Assembly (NCBI GenBank): GCA_934351925.1
Contig: CAKRJT010000018.1
Location: 1-56,674 of the forward strand
Length of the DNA: 56,674 nucleotides
From: an uncultured Lachnospiraceae bacterium
GTDB taxonomy: Bacteria; Bacillota; Clostridia; Lachnospirales; Lachnospiraceae
Direction of reading: 5' to 3'
Each line of letters starts with the position of its first letter. Position 1 is the stretch's first letter. This document shows, one piece after another, positions 31,116 through 38,904 of the stretch. The translations under genes and the position numbers were made by a program. Below the pieces are notes generated by a model. The model saw only the letters and a program-made list of their open reading frames with translations. It had not been told where the DNA came from and did not search any database.

Positions 31116-31811
31116 TCAGCAGAAGCATCCGCCGCACATCATATTGAGACAGCACATCTTGGTAAGACAGCTTCCGCACTCGTTAGCCTGATATACCTGA
31201 CCGCCGTACACATTTCCCATGTCGGCATACCAGTCCGTGCCGTTCTCCATCGCGGACGCAAACTGTGCGTACTCCGTGTTGCCCGGCTCAAGCTGATGCG
31301 CCATTCGCGCGTCGTCCTTGGCGTTGACCATATTCCCTAGTCCTCTGTTCGCCATGGCACGCAGATAATACCAGCGCGCATTGTGCTCCTCAATATCATT
31401 TAATACATTCATGGCTTCCTTATAGTAGCCATGACTTAAATAGTCCATAGCTGCATTAAGGCGCTGTGTCTGTGCGTCCTGCGTCGTGCGGTGTGCGTTC
31501 TGAAACCCTCCGAAGCCGCCAAAACCACCAAAGCCTCCGAAACCTCCGCCGAATGGATTCTGCCCGTAGGCTCCGCCCTGTCCGTAAGTCCTGTCGTCAT
31601 AATCGTATGCAGAGGTGTGGTTCTCCTTCGCCTTGACTATCCGGTCGTAAGCCGCCTGAACCTCCTTGAACTTCTCCTCCGCAGCCGCCTTGTTCGGGTT
31701 ATTGATGTTAGCGTCAGGGTGGTACTTCCTGCTCAGCTTTCTGTATGCTTTTTTTATCTCTTCATCAGTGGCATTGGGCGATACGCCGAGCACACTATAT
31801 GGATCTCTCAT
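31116..31811 (-). CDS. DnaJ-like protein with Cys-rich tail
   Basis: A 231-aa protein with an N-terminal J domain (MRDPYSVLGVSPNATDEEIK; HPD at 31-33), a Gly/Phe-rich linker (FGGFGGFGG), helical TPR-like repeats (AAMDYLSHGYYKEAMNVLND) and a C-terminal tail with seven Cys in its last 20 residues (CGSC, MCC, MCGGCFC). It lacks the DnaJ zinc-finger and client-binding domains, so it is a specialised co-chaperone rather than DnaJ. The ATG overlaps the stop of the upstream gene (ATGA), with GGAG 6 nt upstream. The tail may bind metal or be modified. The two genes before it are also overlapping, suggesting a single functional unit. Confidence 0.88.
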   Translation of the reverse strand: MRDPYSVLGVSPNATDEEIKKAYRKLSRKYHPDANINNPNKAAAEEKFKEVQAAYDRIVKAKENHTSAYDYDDRTYGQGGAYGQNPFGGGFGGFGGFGGFGGFQNAHRTTQDAQTQRLNAAMDYLSHGYYKEAMNVLNDIEEHNARWYYLRAMANRGLGNMVNAKDDARMAHQLEPGNTEYAQFASAMENGTDWYADMGNVYGGQVYQANECGSCLTKMCCLNMMCGGCFC

Positions 31812-32695
31812 TTTCGTCTCCATTCCGCTGTTCCAAGCCGGCATTTTCCATGTTTCTCCGCCTTAGAACCGTTATTTTTCTTTTCATTGAACCTTCCCCA
31901 GATACCCGAATACAGAATATTTCTCAGAATATCCACATTCCCTAGTATCGGCAGCTTCTCAAAGCCTGCCGCGGCTCCCGCGCCCATCATCATAAGCATA
32001 TCGTATGCCTTCGCTTCTATCTGTTCCTTATTCCAGCCCATCGCTATGAGCTGTCTTAGAGGATTGTAGTTACCGTCCTTCTCGTCTTTCCCAAGGTCAT
32101 CATACGCGTCCATAAGGTATATGAACTTTCCAAGGTAAAAACCGAGCTGTCTAAGATACTCCGACCACTCGTCCTCCCTGTAGCAGAGAAGCTCCGCCAT
32201 CATTCTTCCCGTGCAGCCTGCCACCTTGTCAAAATCCTTCTCGTTGGCGTTCTCGCACGCCTTGTTCTCCACAATATAGGTCTTTATCGCCCTCGCCTGC
32301 CTCGGATTTTCCAGCACTGCCCTGCGGCATCTTCGTTTTAACAGCCCTGCCATCACAAGCGCCTTGAAGTCTCTGTCATCGTCCCAGTCGTCGAGAAGCT
32401 TGTAGTAGGTCAGCAGCATGTTCATGTCAGCGCCGTAGTCCGAAAACCTGTTGTAGTATATCTCGTGCCGCGCAGCCGGGTGTACCATGCAGTGCTCCTT
32501 CATGTGCACGCTCCGCTCCTCATATAGGCTCGTCAGAAGCAGCGTCACGAAAGTCATGTCATAGGTCAGCGTAAACTGCCCCAGCCTTCCGTAGCGCTCC
32601 TTCAGTGCGTGGCACAGACCGCAGTAGAAACCATGGTACTTGTCGTAATCCTTCACTTTTAGTTCTGCCTTGTTAATCGTAACATAACCAAACAT
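31808..32695 (-). CDS. DUF5685-like protein with class I isoprenoid-synthase-like motifs
   Basis: A 295-aa protein of the DUF5685 type (N-terminal MFGYV, YHGFYCGLCHALKERYG). The function is not known. I note two Asp-rich motifs about 95 residues apart: LLDDWDDDRD (100-109) and YLMDAYDDLGKDEKDGNYNP (193-212), the second preceded by LGFYLGKF. The pattern of an LGxxxQxxDDxxD-type helix following an earlier DDxxD helix is typical of class I polyprenyl or squalene/phytoene-type synthases, and the predicted fold is all helical. Homology is inferred from motifs only. Stop and start codons overlap on both sides (TGATG with the preceding gene, ATGA with the DnaJ gene). A Cys pair (C25, C28) might bind metal. 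Confidence 0.75.
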   Translation of the reverse strand: MFGYVTINKAELKVKDYDKYHGFYCGLCHALKERYGRLGQFTLTYDMTFVTLLLTSLYEERSVHMKEHCMVHPAARHEIYYNRFSDYGADMNMLLTYYKLLDDWDDDRDFKALVMAGLLKRRCRRAVLENPRQARAIKTYIVENKACENANEKDFDKVAGCTGRMMAELLCYREDEWSEYLRQLGFYLGKFIYLMDAYDDLGKDEKDGNYNPLRQLIAMGWNKEQIEAKAYDMLMMMGAGAAAGFEKLPILGNVDILRNILYSGIWGRFNEKKNNGSKAEKHGKCRLGTAEWRRK

Positions 32696-33108
32696 CAGCT
32701 CACCTTTATAAATTCATTCCTGCACTTAGGACAGGTAATGCAGATCTTCCCCCTGCCCTTAGGCACCCTTATGTTCTGTCCGCACTTCTTACATCTATAG
32801 ATGTGGTGCGTCTTTCTCTCCTTAAATCTCAATTTCCAGGTATTAAACCAGCTTCTTATGTGCTTCGTGCAGCCGACATACATCAGATTCTCCCTGCAGC
32901 GTTTCTGTGTGTTCTTCGAAAGCATACGGAAATATGAATATATGAGGCATGCAAGCGCGAGCAGATACATGAAATTTCCCAAAAAAATCGACAAAAGCAG
33001 GAGAGCTATGGAGCAGCCAAACAGAAAACGGTTGAACTGGTCTACGCCATATCTTCCCTGCATGAAGCGGTACATTTTCGAGCGGAGGTTATTCATAAAA
33101 TTTCCCAT
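32695..33108 (-). CDS. Small membrane protein with C-terminal zinc ribbon
   Basis: A 137-aa protein: two hydrophobic helices (about 28-65, FLFGCSIALLLLSIFLGNFM and LLALACLIYSYF) followed by a basic segment and a zinc ribbon, CKKCGQNIRVPKGRGKICIT with a second CPKCRNEF. First of three genes that overlap by 1 and 4 nt (zinc-ribbon protein, DUF5685-like, DnaJ-like), so they should be produced together. The function is unknown; the zinc ribbon resembles zf-ribbon domains of other Clostridial membrane proteins. Confidence 0.8.
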   Translation of the reverse strand: MGNFMNNLRSKMYRFMQGRYGVDQFNRFLFGCSIALLLLSIFLGNFMYLLALACLIYSYFRMLSKNTQKRCRENLMYVGCTKHIRSWFNTWKLRFKERKTHHIYRCKKCGQNIRVPKGRGKICITCPKCRNEFIKVS

Positions 33109-33228
33109 AGAGTGTGTGTCTCCTTGTACTTCTAATTTATTGTCAAAATATAAGATAACACATTCTATTAAAAAAGTCTGTTAAATAAGTATAAACTTGT
33201 ATTAACGTTAAATTAACTGCGTCGATGA

Positions 33229-34302
33229 CTATCTGCAGTCTTTCCGGATTTCCTTGACTGCCTGATAGAAGCGCTCCATCTCCTCGTCGGTGCCTATGGT
33301 TATCCTGAGGTGTTCATTTACTCTCGGGGCGTTGAAGTAGCGGACGTAGATGTTGCGTTTTTTTAGCTGCTCGAAAAGCTCTTTTGCGGTGATTTTAGAC
33401 GGCTTGGCGAAGATGAAATTCGTCTTGGAGTCGGGGAAGGTAAAGCCTAACTCGGCAAGTCGTTTCTTTGCATTCTCTCTTGTCGCTATAATCTTGGCGA
33501 CAGTCTCGTTAAAGTAGTCTTTATCGGCGAGGACTGCCGTGCCGAGCTCAATCGCTGCCATGTTCATGGTGTACGAATTGTAGGAGTACTTAACATCATT
33601 GAGTGCGGCTATCAGCTCGGCGTTTCCGATGGCACAGCCTATTCTTAAGCCCGCCATGGAGCGCGATTTGGAGAAGGTTCTCACGACAAGAAGGTTGTCG
33701 TACTCGTCTATCAATTTTAGTGCACTCTCACCCCCAAAATCAATATATGCCTCATCGACAATGACTATAACATCGCGGTTTGCATCGAGTATCTTTTTTA
33801 CACTGTCAAGCTCCAGATAGACACCTGTCGGAGCGTTAGGGTTCGGGAAGATTATTCCGCCGTTCTCCTTCATGTAGTCGTCAGGCTTTATGTTGAAGCT
33901 GTCGTCGAGCATCGGTCTTTTATACGGAATATGGAACAAATCAGCCCACACCTCATAGAAGGAATAGCTCACGTCAGGGAACAGAATGGGCTTATCCGAG
34001 TTAAAGAATGTCAGAAACGACATGGCGATAACATCGTCGGAGCCGACACCGACAAACACCTGATTGTCCTTCACACTGTACTCTTCTGCAAGCGCATGTA
34101 CGAGCTTAGATGCCGCCGGGTCAGGGTAAAGGCGGTACTTTTCGGTGTCCATCTGCTTTGCCGCGCGCTCTGCAAGAGGCGACGGCGGATATGGATTTTC
34201 GTTGGTGTTGAGCTTGATAAGCTCTCCCTCAACCTTCGGCTGCTCGCCCGGAACATACGGCACTACCTTACGGATATTTTCTTTCCACTTCTTTTCACTC
34301 AT
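33229..34302 (-). CDS. hisC: Histidinol-phosphate aminotransferase
   Basis: PLP-dependent class II aminotransferase of histidine synthesis converting imidazole-acetol phosphate to histidinol phosphate. The 357-aa protein has IKLNTNENPYPPSPLA, FVGVGSDDVIAMSF, FPNPNAPTGVYLE, IVDEAYIDFGGESAL and the PLP lysine in VVRTFSKSRSMAGLRIGCAI, with VNEHLRITIGTDEEMERF at the end. The second codon (ATG) is 8 nt from GGAGG, so I use it rather than the adjacent GTG. It is not with other his genes here; such stand-alone copies can also act on other aromatic or phosphorylated substrates. Confidence 0.92.
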   Translation of the reverse strand: MSEKKWKENIRKVVPYVPGEQPKVEGELIKLNTNENPYPPSPLAERAAKQMDTEKYRLYPDPAASKLVHALAEEYSVKDNQVFVGVGSDDVIAMSFLTFFNSDKPILFPDVSYSFYEVWADLFHIPYKRPMLDDSFNIKPDDYMKENGGIIFPNPNAPTGVYLELDSVKKILDANRDVIVIVDEAYIDFGGESALKLIDEYDNLLVVRTFSKSRSMAGLRIGCAIGNAELIAALNDVKYSYNSYTMNMAAIELGTAVLADKDYFNETVAKIIATRENAKKRLAELGFTFPDSKTNFIFAKPSKITAKELFEQLKKRNIYVRYFNAPRVNEHLRITIGTDEEMERFYQAVKEIRKDCR

Positions 34303-34425
34303 CACTATGTCCTCCCATTGAGATATCTAAAGCTGATTTTAACCATATTACATATTCTTTTATATAAAATGATACATCAATAAAATTAATATCGCTGCTT
34401 ATTTTACAGACAAATATCTGTTATT

Positions 34426-35613
34426 TTATAATCCCAGCTCTTTTGCAACAAGCTCAAACTTAGGCAGTGCGCTCATAATAGTATCATAAGATACACAGTA
34501 TGCGATTCTCACATACCCTGCACATGCAAATGAACTTCCCGGAACAACAAGAATATTATGGCTCTTGGCCGTCTGTACAAGCTTCGTCTCGTCCTTGCCG
34601 GGCGCTTTAACCCACAGATAGAATGCGCCCTGCGGCTTGATGCACTCGAAGCCGAGCTTGGTGAGCCCGTCGTAGAGCGCCTTTCTGTTCCTGTCATAGG
34701 CTTCGACATTCACCTCCGCGTCGAGGCATCTTGCAACCGCGCGCTGCATGAGCGTCGGGGCATTGACAAATCCCAGTATTCTCGTTGCCACGCTCGCGGC
34801 TGACTGTAACAGCTTCGCGTCGACAACCTCGTCGGGAATGACAAGGTAGCCTATTCTCTCGCCCGGAAGTGAGAGCGATTTGCTGAAGGAATATCCCACG
34901 ATGGTGTTATCGTAGTACTTTGTGAGGAAAGGAACCTCCGCACCATCGTACACGAGCTCGCGGTAAGGCTCATCTGCTATGAGATAAATCTCGGTGCCGT
35001 ACTCCTTCTGCTTTTCATCCATAATTGCAGCAATTTTTGTGATTGTATCTACAGAATAGACAACTCCGGACGGATTGTTCGGATTGTTCACGATTACCGC
35101 CTTGGTCTTAGGTGTTATCGCCGCTTCAAAGGCTGCCATGTCAGGCATAAAGGTGCTCTCATCAGGTGCAACCTCGACAAGCTTTCCGTCATAGTTAGCG
35201 ACGTAGGAGCGGTACTCGCCAAAGTAAGGCGCGAACGCGATAACCTCATCGCCGGTATTTAAAAGCGACTTGAATATAACATTCAGTCCTCCGGCAGCAC
35301 CTACCGTCATAATAATATTTTCAAACGTAAAATGTGTTCCAAATCTCCTGTTGAGGTTCTCTGCGACAGCCTCCCTCACATCCGCATAGCCGGGATTGCT
35401 CGTGTAACCGTGCAAAAAAGTGCTCTCCTCCTCGTCGACAACCGCTTTTATCGCCTCATTTACCTCCTTAGGCGCAGGCACATTAGGGTTTCCGAGGCTG
35501 AAATCATAAACATTCTCGGCGCCGTACTGCGCCGCAAGACGCTTTCCCTCCTCAAACATTGCCCGGATAACCGAGCTTCCCTTCACCAGACCAACCATTC
35601 TCTCCGAAATCAT
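34426..35613 (-). CDS. PLP-dependent aminotransferase (class I, aspartate-type)
   Basis: A 395-aa class I/II aminotransferase. The family blocks are DFSLGNPNVPAPKEVN, HGYTSNPGYADVREAVAENL, NNPNNPSGVVYSVDTI, LIADEPYRELVYDG and GYSFSKSLSLPGERIGYLV with the PLP lysine. The N-terminus and the sequence SERMVGLVKGSSVIRAMFEE are typical of a Clostridial subgroup usually called aspartate or alanine aminotransferase; the substrate cannot be fixed from sequence. It follows the ABC exporter gene by 33 bp and precedes hisC by about 120 bp on the same strand. Confidence 0.93.
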   Translation of the reverse strand: MISERMVGLVKGSSVIRAMFEEGKRLAAQYGAENVYDFSLGNPNVPAPKEVNEAIKAVVDEEESTFLHGYTSNPGYADVREAVAENLNRRFGTHFTFENIIMTVGAAGGLNVIFKSLLNTGDEVIAFAPYFGEYRSYVANYDGKLVEVAPDESTFMPDMAAFEAAITPKTKAVIVNNPNNPSGVVYSVDTITKIAAIMDEKQKEYGTEIYLIADEPYRELVYDGAEVPFLTKYYDNTIVGYSFSKSLSLPGERIGYLVIPDEVVDAKLLQSAASVATRILGFVNAPTLMQRAVARCLDAEVNVEAYDRNRKALYDGLTKLGFECIKPQGAFYLWVKAPGKDETKLVQTAKSHNILVVPGSSFACAGYVRIAYCVSYDTIMSALPKFELVAKELGL

Positions 35614-35646
35614 ACCGTATTCTCCTTCCGATTTTTGTATTATACA

Positions 35647-37455
35647 CTATGCTCCGGTCGCAATATTATAAAGATTATAATACACTCCCCGTTTTTCCAT
35701 GAGTTCCTTATGTGTTCCGCTCTCCGCAATTCCGTCCTCGGTGAGCACCAGTATCCTCTCGGCGTTTCTGATTGTCGAGAGTCTGTGCGCTATCACGAAG
35801 GTTGTCCTGTTGGCTGCAAGCGTCTCTAAAGACTCCTGTACAACCTTCTCGCTCTCGTTATCGAGCGCGCTCGTCGCCTCATCAAATATAAGTATAGGCG
35901 GATTTTTTAAGAAAACCCTCGCTATTGAGAGACGCTGCTTCTGTCCACCCGACAGCTTAATTCCGCGCTGGCCTATATCGGTGTCGTAGCCTTCAGGAAG
36001 CCCCATGATGAACTCATGCGCGTTAGCCTTCTTTGCCGCCTCGTAGACCTCCTCGTCCGTCGCGTCAGGTCTGCCGTACCTGATATTTTCTATGATTGAA
36101 CCCGCAAAAAGATATACGTCCTGCTGCACGATGCCGATATTGTTTCTAAGGCATTTCAACTTTAAATCCCTAACGTCAACCCCGTCCACGCAGATGCTTC
36201 CGTCCGTCACATCATAAAATCTCGGTATCAGACTGCAAAGAGTTGTCTTTCCCGCTCCCGACGAGCCGACCAGCGCGACGTACTCTCCCGCTTTAACATC
36301 CAGGCTTACATGATTTAACACATAGTCATTCTTGTCGTTGTATCTGAAAGAGACATCGTTAAAAGTGACATCCCCCTTGAAATCGTTTTTCTCAACCGCA
36401 TTTTCCTTATCCTTTATCGCAGGCTCGATGGACATAATCTCAAGAAAACGCTCATAGCCCGAGACTCCGTTCTGGAAGGTCTCCGTAAAGTTGATGAGCT
36501 TCTTCACCGGCTCAGTGAAATTATTTACATAGAGAAGGAAGGTGATGAGCACCGTCACATCGACAATTCCCTTGGTTATGAACATGGCTCCTGCCACAAT
36601 CACGATGATGTTGATGAGCGTCATAAACGCGCCCAGCCCCGAGTGAAATCCCCCCATGTAGAGGTAGCTGCTCTTCTTCGTCTCAACAAAGCGGCTGTTG
36701 CCATCGCGGAACTTCTCCATCTCCGCATCCTCGTTTGCAAAGGATTTTACAACCCTTATTCCTGAAAGATTGTCCTCAATCGTAGCATTTATATCGGCAA
36801 TCTTTGCCCTGTTGCGCTTGAACGCCGCCTTCATCTTCTTGTTGAAAAAATATGCATACGCGAACATAAACGGTATTATGGCAAACGCCACGAGTGTGAG
36901 CCTTATATTTATCGAAGCGAGAATGACAAACGAACCAATAAACTTGATTATCGATATCACAATATCCTCGGGTCCGTGGTGGAACAGCTCGGATATCTCG
37001 AAGAGGTCGTTTGTCACGCGGCTCATAAGCTGTCCGACCTTCTGGTCATCAAAAAAGTTGAAGGACAACCGCTGATAGTGCGCGAATATCTCGTTTCTCA
37101 TATCATACTCCATCTTCGCGCCCATGATGTGTCCCTGATACGCTATGAAAAAATTGCAATACGCCTCGAGCAATACAAGTCCCACCATGAGGAGCGCGAG
37201 CTTCAGTATAGTCCTAAGTGCCTCGTCTGCCTCATAAAATATGACTGTCCCCGTTATATACCTGATTATCAACGGTATCACAAGCGTCACCGCTGCGCCC
37301 ATTATGGCAAAAAACATATCCGCAAAGAAAAGTCCCTTGTACGGCTTATAATACGAGAAAAATCTCTGCCATTTCCCCATGTCACGCTTCGCATCGCAGG
37401 ACACGTCAAACGGGTCCGAGGGTATCGATGTAAAGCCTCTGTTTTTGCTGCTCAT
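35647..37455 (-). CDS. ABC exporter, fused permease and ATPase
   Basis: A 602-aa half-transporter of the MsbA/LmrA type: six membrane helices (about 45-345) followed by an ATPase domain with GSSGAGKTTL (Walker A), LSGGQKQRLSIARVFLKNPP (signature) and ILIFDEATSALD (Walker B), then VIAHRLSTIRNAERI. The ATG encoding MSSKNRGFTS follows GTGAGG; the longer frame runs into a palindrome and is not used. Substrate is unknown: lipids, drugs or peptides are all possible. Being a lone half-transporter, it should form a homodimer or pair with another gene outside the window. Confidence 0.94.
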   Translation of the reverse strand: MSSKNRGFTSIPSDPFDVSCDAKRDMGKWQRFFSYYKPYKGLFFADMFFAIMGAAVTLVIPLIIRYITGTVIFYEADEALRTILKLALLMVGLVLLEAYCNFFIAYQGHIMGAKMEYDMRNEIFAHYQRLSFNFFDDQKVGQLMSRVTNDLFEISELFHHGPEDIVISIIKFIGSFVILASINIRLTLVAFAIIPFMFAYAYFFNKKMKAAFKRNRAKIADINATIEDNLSGIRVVKSFANEDAEMEKFRDGNSRFVETKKSSYLYMGGFHSGLGAFMTLINIIVIVAGAMFITKGIVDVTVLITFLLYVNNFTEPVKKLINFTETFQNGVSGYERFLEIMSIEPAIKDKENAVEKNDFKGDVTFNDVSFRYNDKNDYVLNHVSLDVKAGEYVALVGSSGAGKTTLCSLIPRFYDVTDGSICVDGVDVRDLKLKCLRNNIGIVQQDVYLFAGSIIENIRYGRPDATDEEVYEAAKKANAHEFIMGLPEGYDTDIGQRGIKLSGGQKQRLSIARVFLKNPPILIFDEATSALDNESEKVVQESLETLAANRTTFVIAHRLSTIRNAERILVLTEDGIAESGTHKELMEKRGVYYNLYNIATGA

Positions 37456-37494
37456 CTTTGTATGTACCTCACTTTTAACATAATATATATTGCC

Positions 37495-37590
37495 GGTCAA
37501 AACATGCTTATTTGTCTTTAGTGTATGACGTGTTATGTTCATGAACATAACACGTCATACTCAATGAATTTTGTGAGGCATGTTTTGACC
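37495..37590. repeat. Large palindromic element, family C copy 1
   Basis: A 38-bp perfect palindrome (GTATGACGTGTTATGTTCA and its complement, 37523-37560) nested inside 13-bp outer arms GGTCAAAACATGC (37495-37507) and GCATGTTTTGACC (37578-37590). Total 96 bp, hairpin or cruciform forming, located just upstream of the ABC exporter start. A degenerate relative lies at 38840-38900. Confidence 0.9.
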
Positions 37591-37613
37591 GCGTAACATT
37601 TCATAGTTCAGAA

Positions 37614-38756
37614 TTATTCTTCCCAGTTCATAAGCACGGTGAGTATTCTTCTGTAGCCGAATGCTTTCTCACGCATCACCATGCGTTCCATGTCGTCGAG
37701 GTTAAGGTCGGAGTGCTCTATCTCCATGGAATAGTTGTGGACAAGCCATACCTGCTCGTCGAAGGTCAGCTTTCTGCCGTTTTTCAGCCACAGTGCCATA
37801 TCCATCTCATGTATTATGAGCACAGCCGCAAGCCCGAAGCGCAGCTTGCTCTCAACCTCATAGTCGTACACCGCACCGCAGAAATATGTGAAGATAAAAT
37901 ACGACATTAGCTGCTCGTACTCCTCCATGCGGTCGGCATAGCAGCGGTCGAACTCAGCACAGAGTGCCGCATACCGTGCCGCGTCCATATCCTTGTAGAG
38001 AAGCTTCTGCGTCTCCCTTAACGAGTCAGTCCATGATGCTCTTAAAACCTCAAGCCTGTAGAGTTCCTCGAATATGTCGTTCATATACTGCTGCCGCAAT
38101 CCTGCCTTATTTTTGTAGCCGGCGTAGGTCTTGTTTTCGGTGCCCGCCCTGTGCTCCTCCTCGTCAATCTCGAATATACGGTCGTCATCTATGAGCCTCT
38201 GTATTCCATGCACGATGTCGAGAAGTCTCGCAAGCCTGCAGCTTACCGCCCCCTTTTTCTCATGCAGGACATCAAAGAGCACCTCCCTGATGTCGAGAAG
38301 CTTCGTGAACATGAGATAGTCAAAATCCTCGTACTCCTCTTCCTCATCGTCCGTCTCGGTGTAAAAACCAACCCTTCCGCGGTTTTCAAGCACAATACGC
38401 GCCGCCTCGGGGCAGGATACCGACAGTGAGACTTCCCTCAGATTTTCAAACTCCTCAAAATGTCTCGGATATCTCTGACAGAGAACACACATCTTATCCT
38501 CCCCGGCATCGCAGTAGACATCGCAGAGCCCGCGCTCATTCAACAGCGCACACTTGTGCTCAAACTGCTCAAACATTCCGTTCTCCCAGTCAATCGAGTT
38601 GCGGAGGCGCACTCCAATCTCGCCTTCCATGTTCTCATACCTCTCAAGTGACTCCTCGTCTATCGTTATCTGCCAGCCCGCCGCACAGCAGTTATCCTTA
38701 CACTCCCCGCCAATGCAGCCAAACTTCCTATAATAATCAGGATATGTGTATTCCAT
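37614..38756 (-). CDS. FliB-like lysine-N-methylase family protein
   Basis: A 380-aa protein of the family annotated as flagellin lysine-N-methylase (FliB). The N-terminus carries the Cys motif GCIGGECKDNCCAAGW (Cys at 14, 19, 23 and 24), with further Cys at HKCALLNERGLC, CDAGEDKMCVLC and QRYPRHF, typical of this iron-sulfur or metal-binding family. The remainder is helical and acidic. GGAGG is 10 nt before the ATG; a GTG three codons earlier is too close. No flagellar genes are nearby, so the target protein is open; many gut Clostridia carry several copies away from flagellar loci. Confidence 0.88.
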   Translation of the reverse strand: MEYTYPDYYRKFGCIGGECKDNCCAAGWQITIDEESLERYENMEGEIGVRLRNSIDWENGMFEQFEHKCALLNERGLCDVYCDAGEDKMCVLCQRYPRHFEEFENLREVSLSVSCPEAARIVLENRGRVGFYTETDDEEEEYEDFDYLMFTKLLDIREVLFDVLHEKKGAVSCRLARLLDIVHGIQRLIDDDRIFEIDEEEHRAGTENKTYAGYKNKAGLRQQYMNDIFEELYRLEVLRASWTDSLRETQKLLYKDMDAARYAALCAEFDRCYADRMEEYEQLMSYFIFTYFCGAVYDYEVESKLRFGLAAVLIIHEMDMALWLKNGRKLTFDEQVWLVHNYSMEIEHSDLNLDDMERMVMREKAFGYRRILTVLMNWEE

Positions 38757-38788
38757 ATCTTCCACTCCTCCAATTTTAAAACCAAAAA

Positions 38789-38815
38789 GTGGCTGTCACA
38801 AACCAAGACAACCAC
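38789..38815 (-). terminator. Intrinsic terminator after aspS
   Basis: Minus-strand stem GTGGTTGTC/GACAGCCAC (one G-U) with a 9-nt loop, followed by TTTTTGGTTTT. Lies about 90 bp downstream of the aspS stop. Confidence 0.9.
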
Positions 38816-38839
38816 CCTCTTTATTTTTATGATTATGAT

Positions 38840-38900
38840 GTCAAAATATGCTCGTAAACTAACACGTTATACACTCATAAATTAAAATGCATATTTTGAC
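38840..38900. repeat. Palindromic element, family C copy 2 (degenerate)
   Basis: GTCAAAATATGC (38840-38851) and GCATATTTTGAC (38889-38900) form perfect 12-bp outer arms. The interior AACACGTTATACACTCAT resembles the right half of copy 1 (AACACGTCATACTCAATGA), but the left half is lost. It lies immediately after the aspS stop. Confidence 0.75.
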
Positions 38901-38904
38901 ACTG

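Noticed and set aside
37455..37548. Longer ABC exporter start
   Set aside because: The extension is coded by the perfect palindrome and lacks a ribosome binding site.
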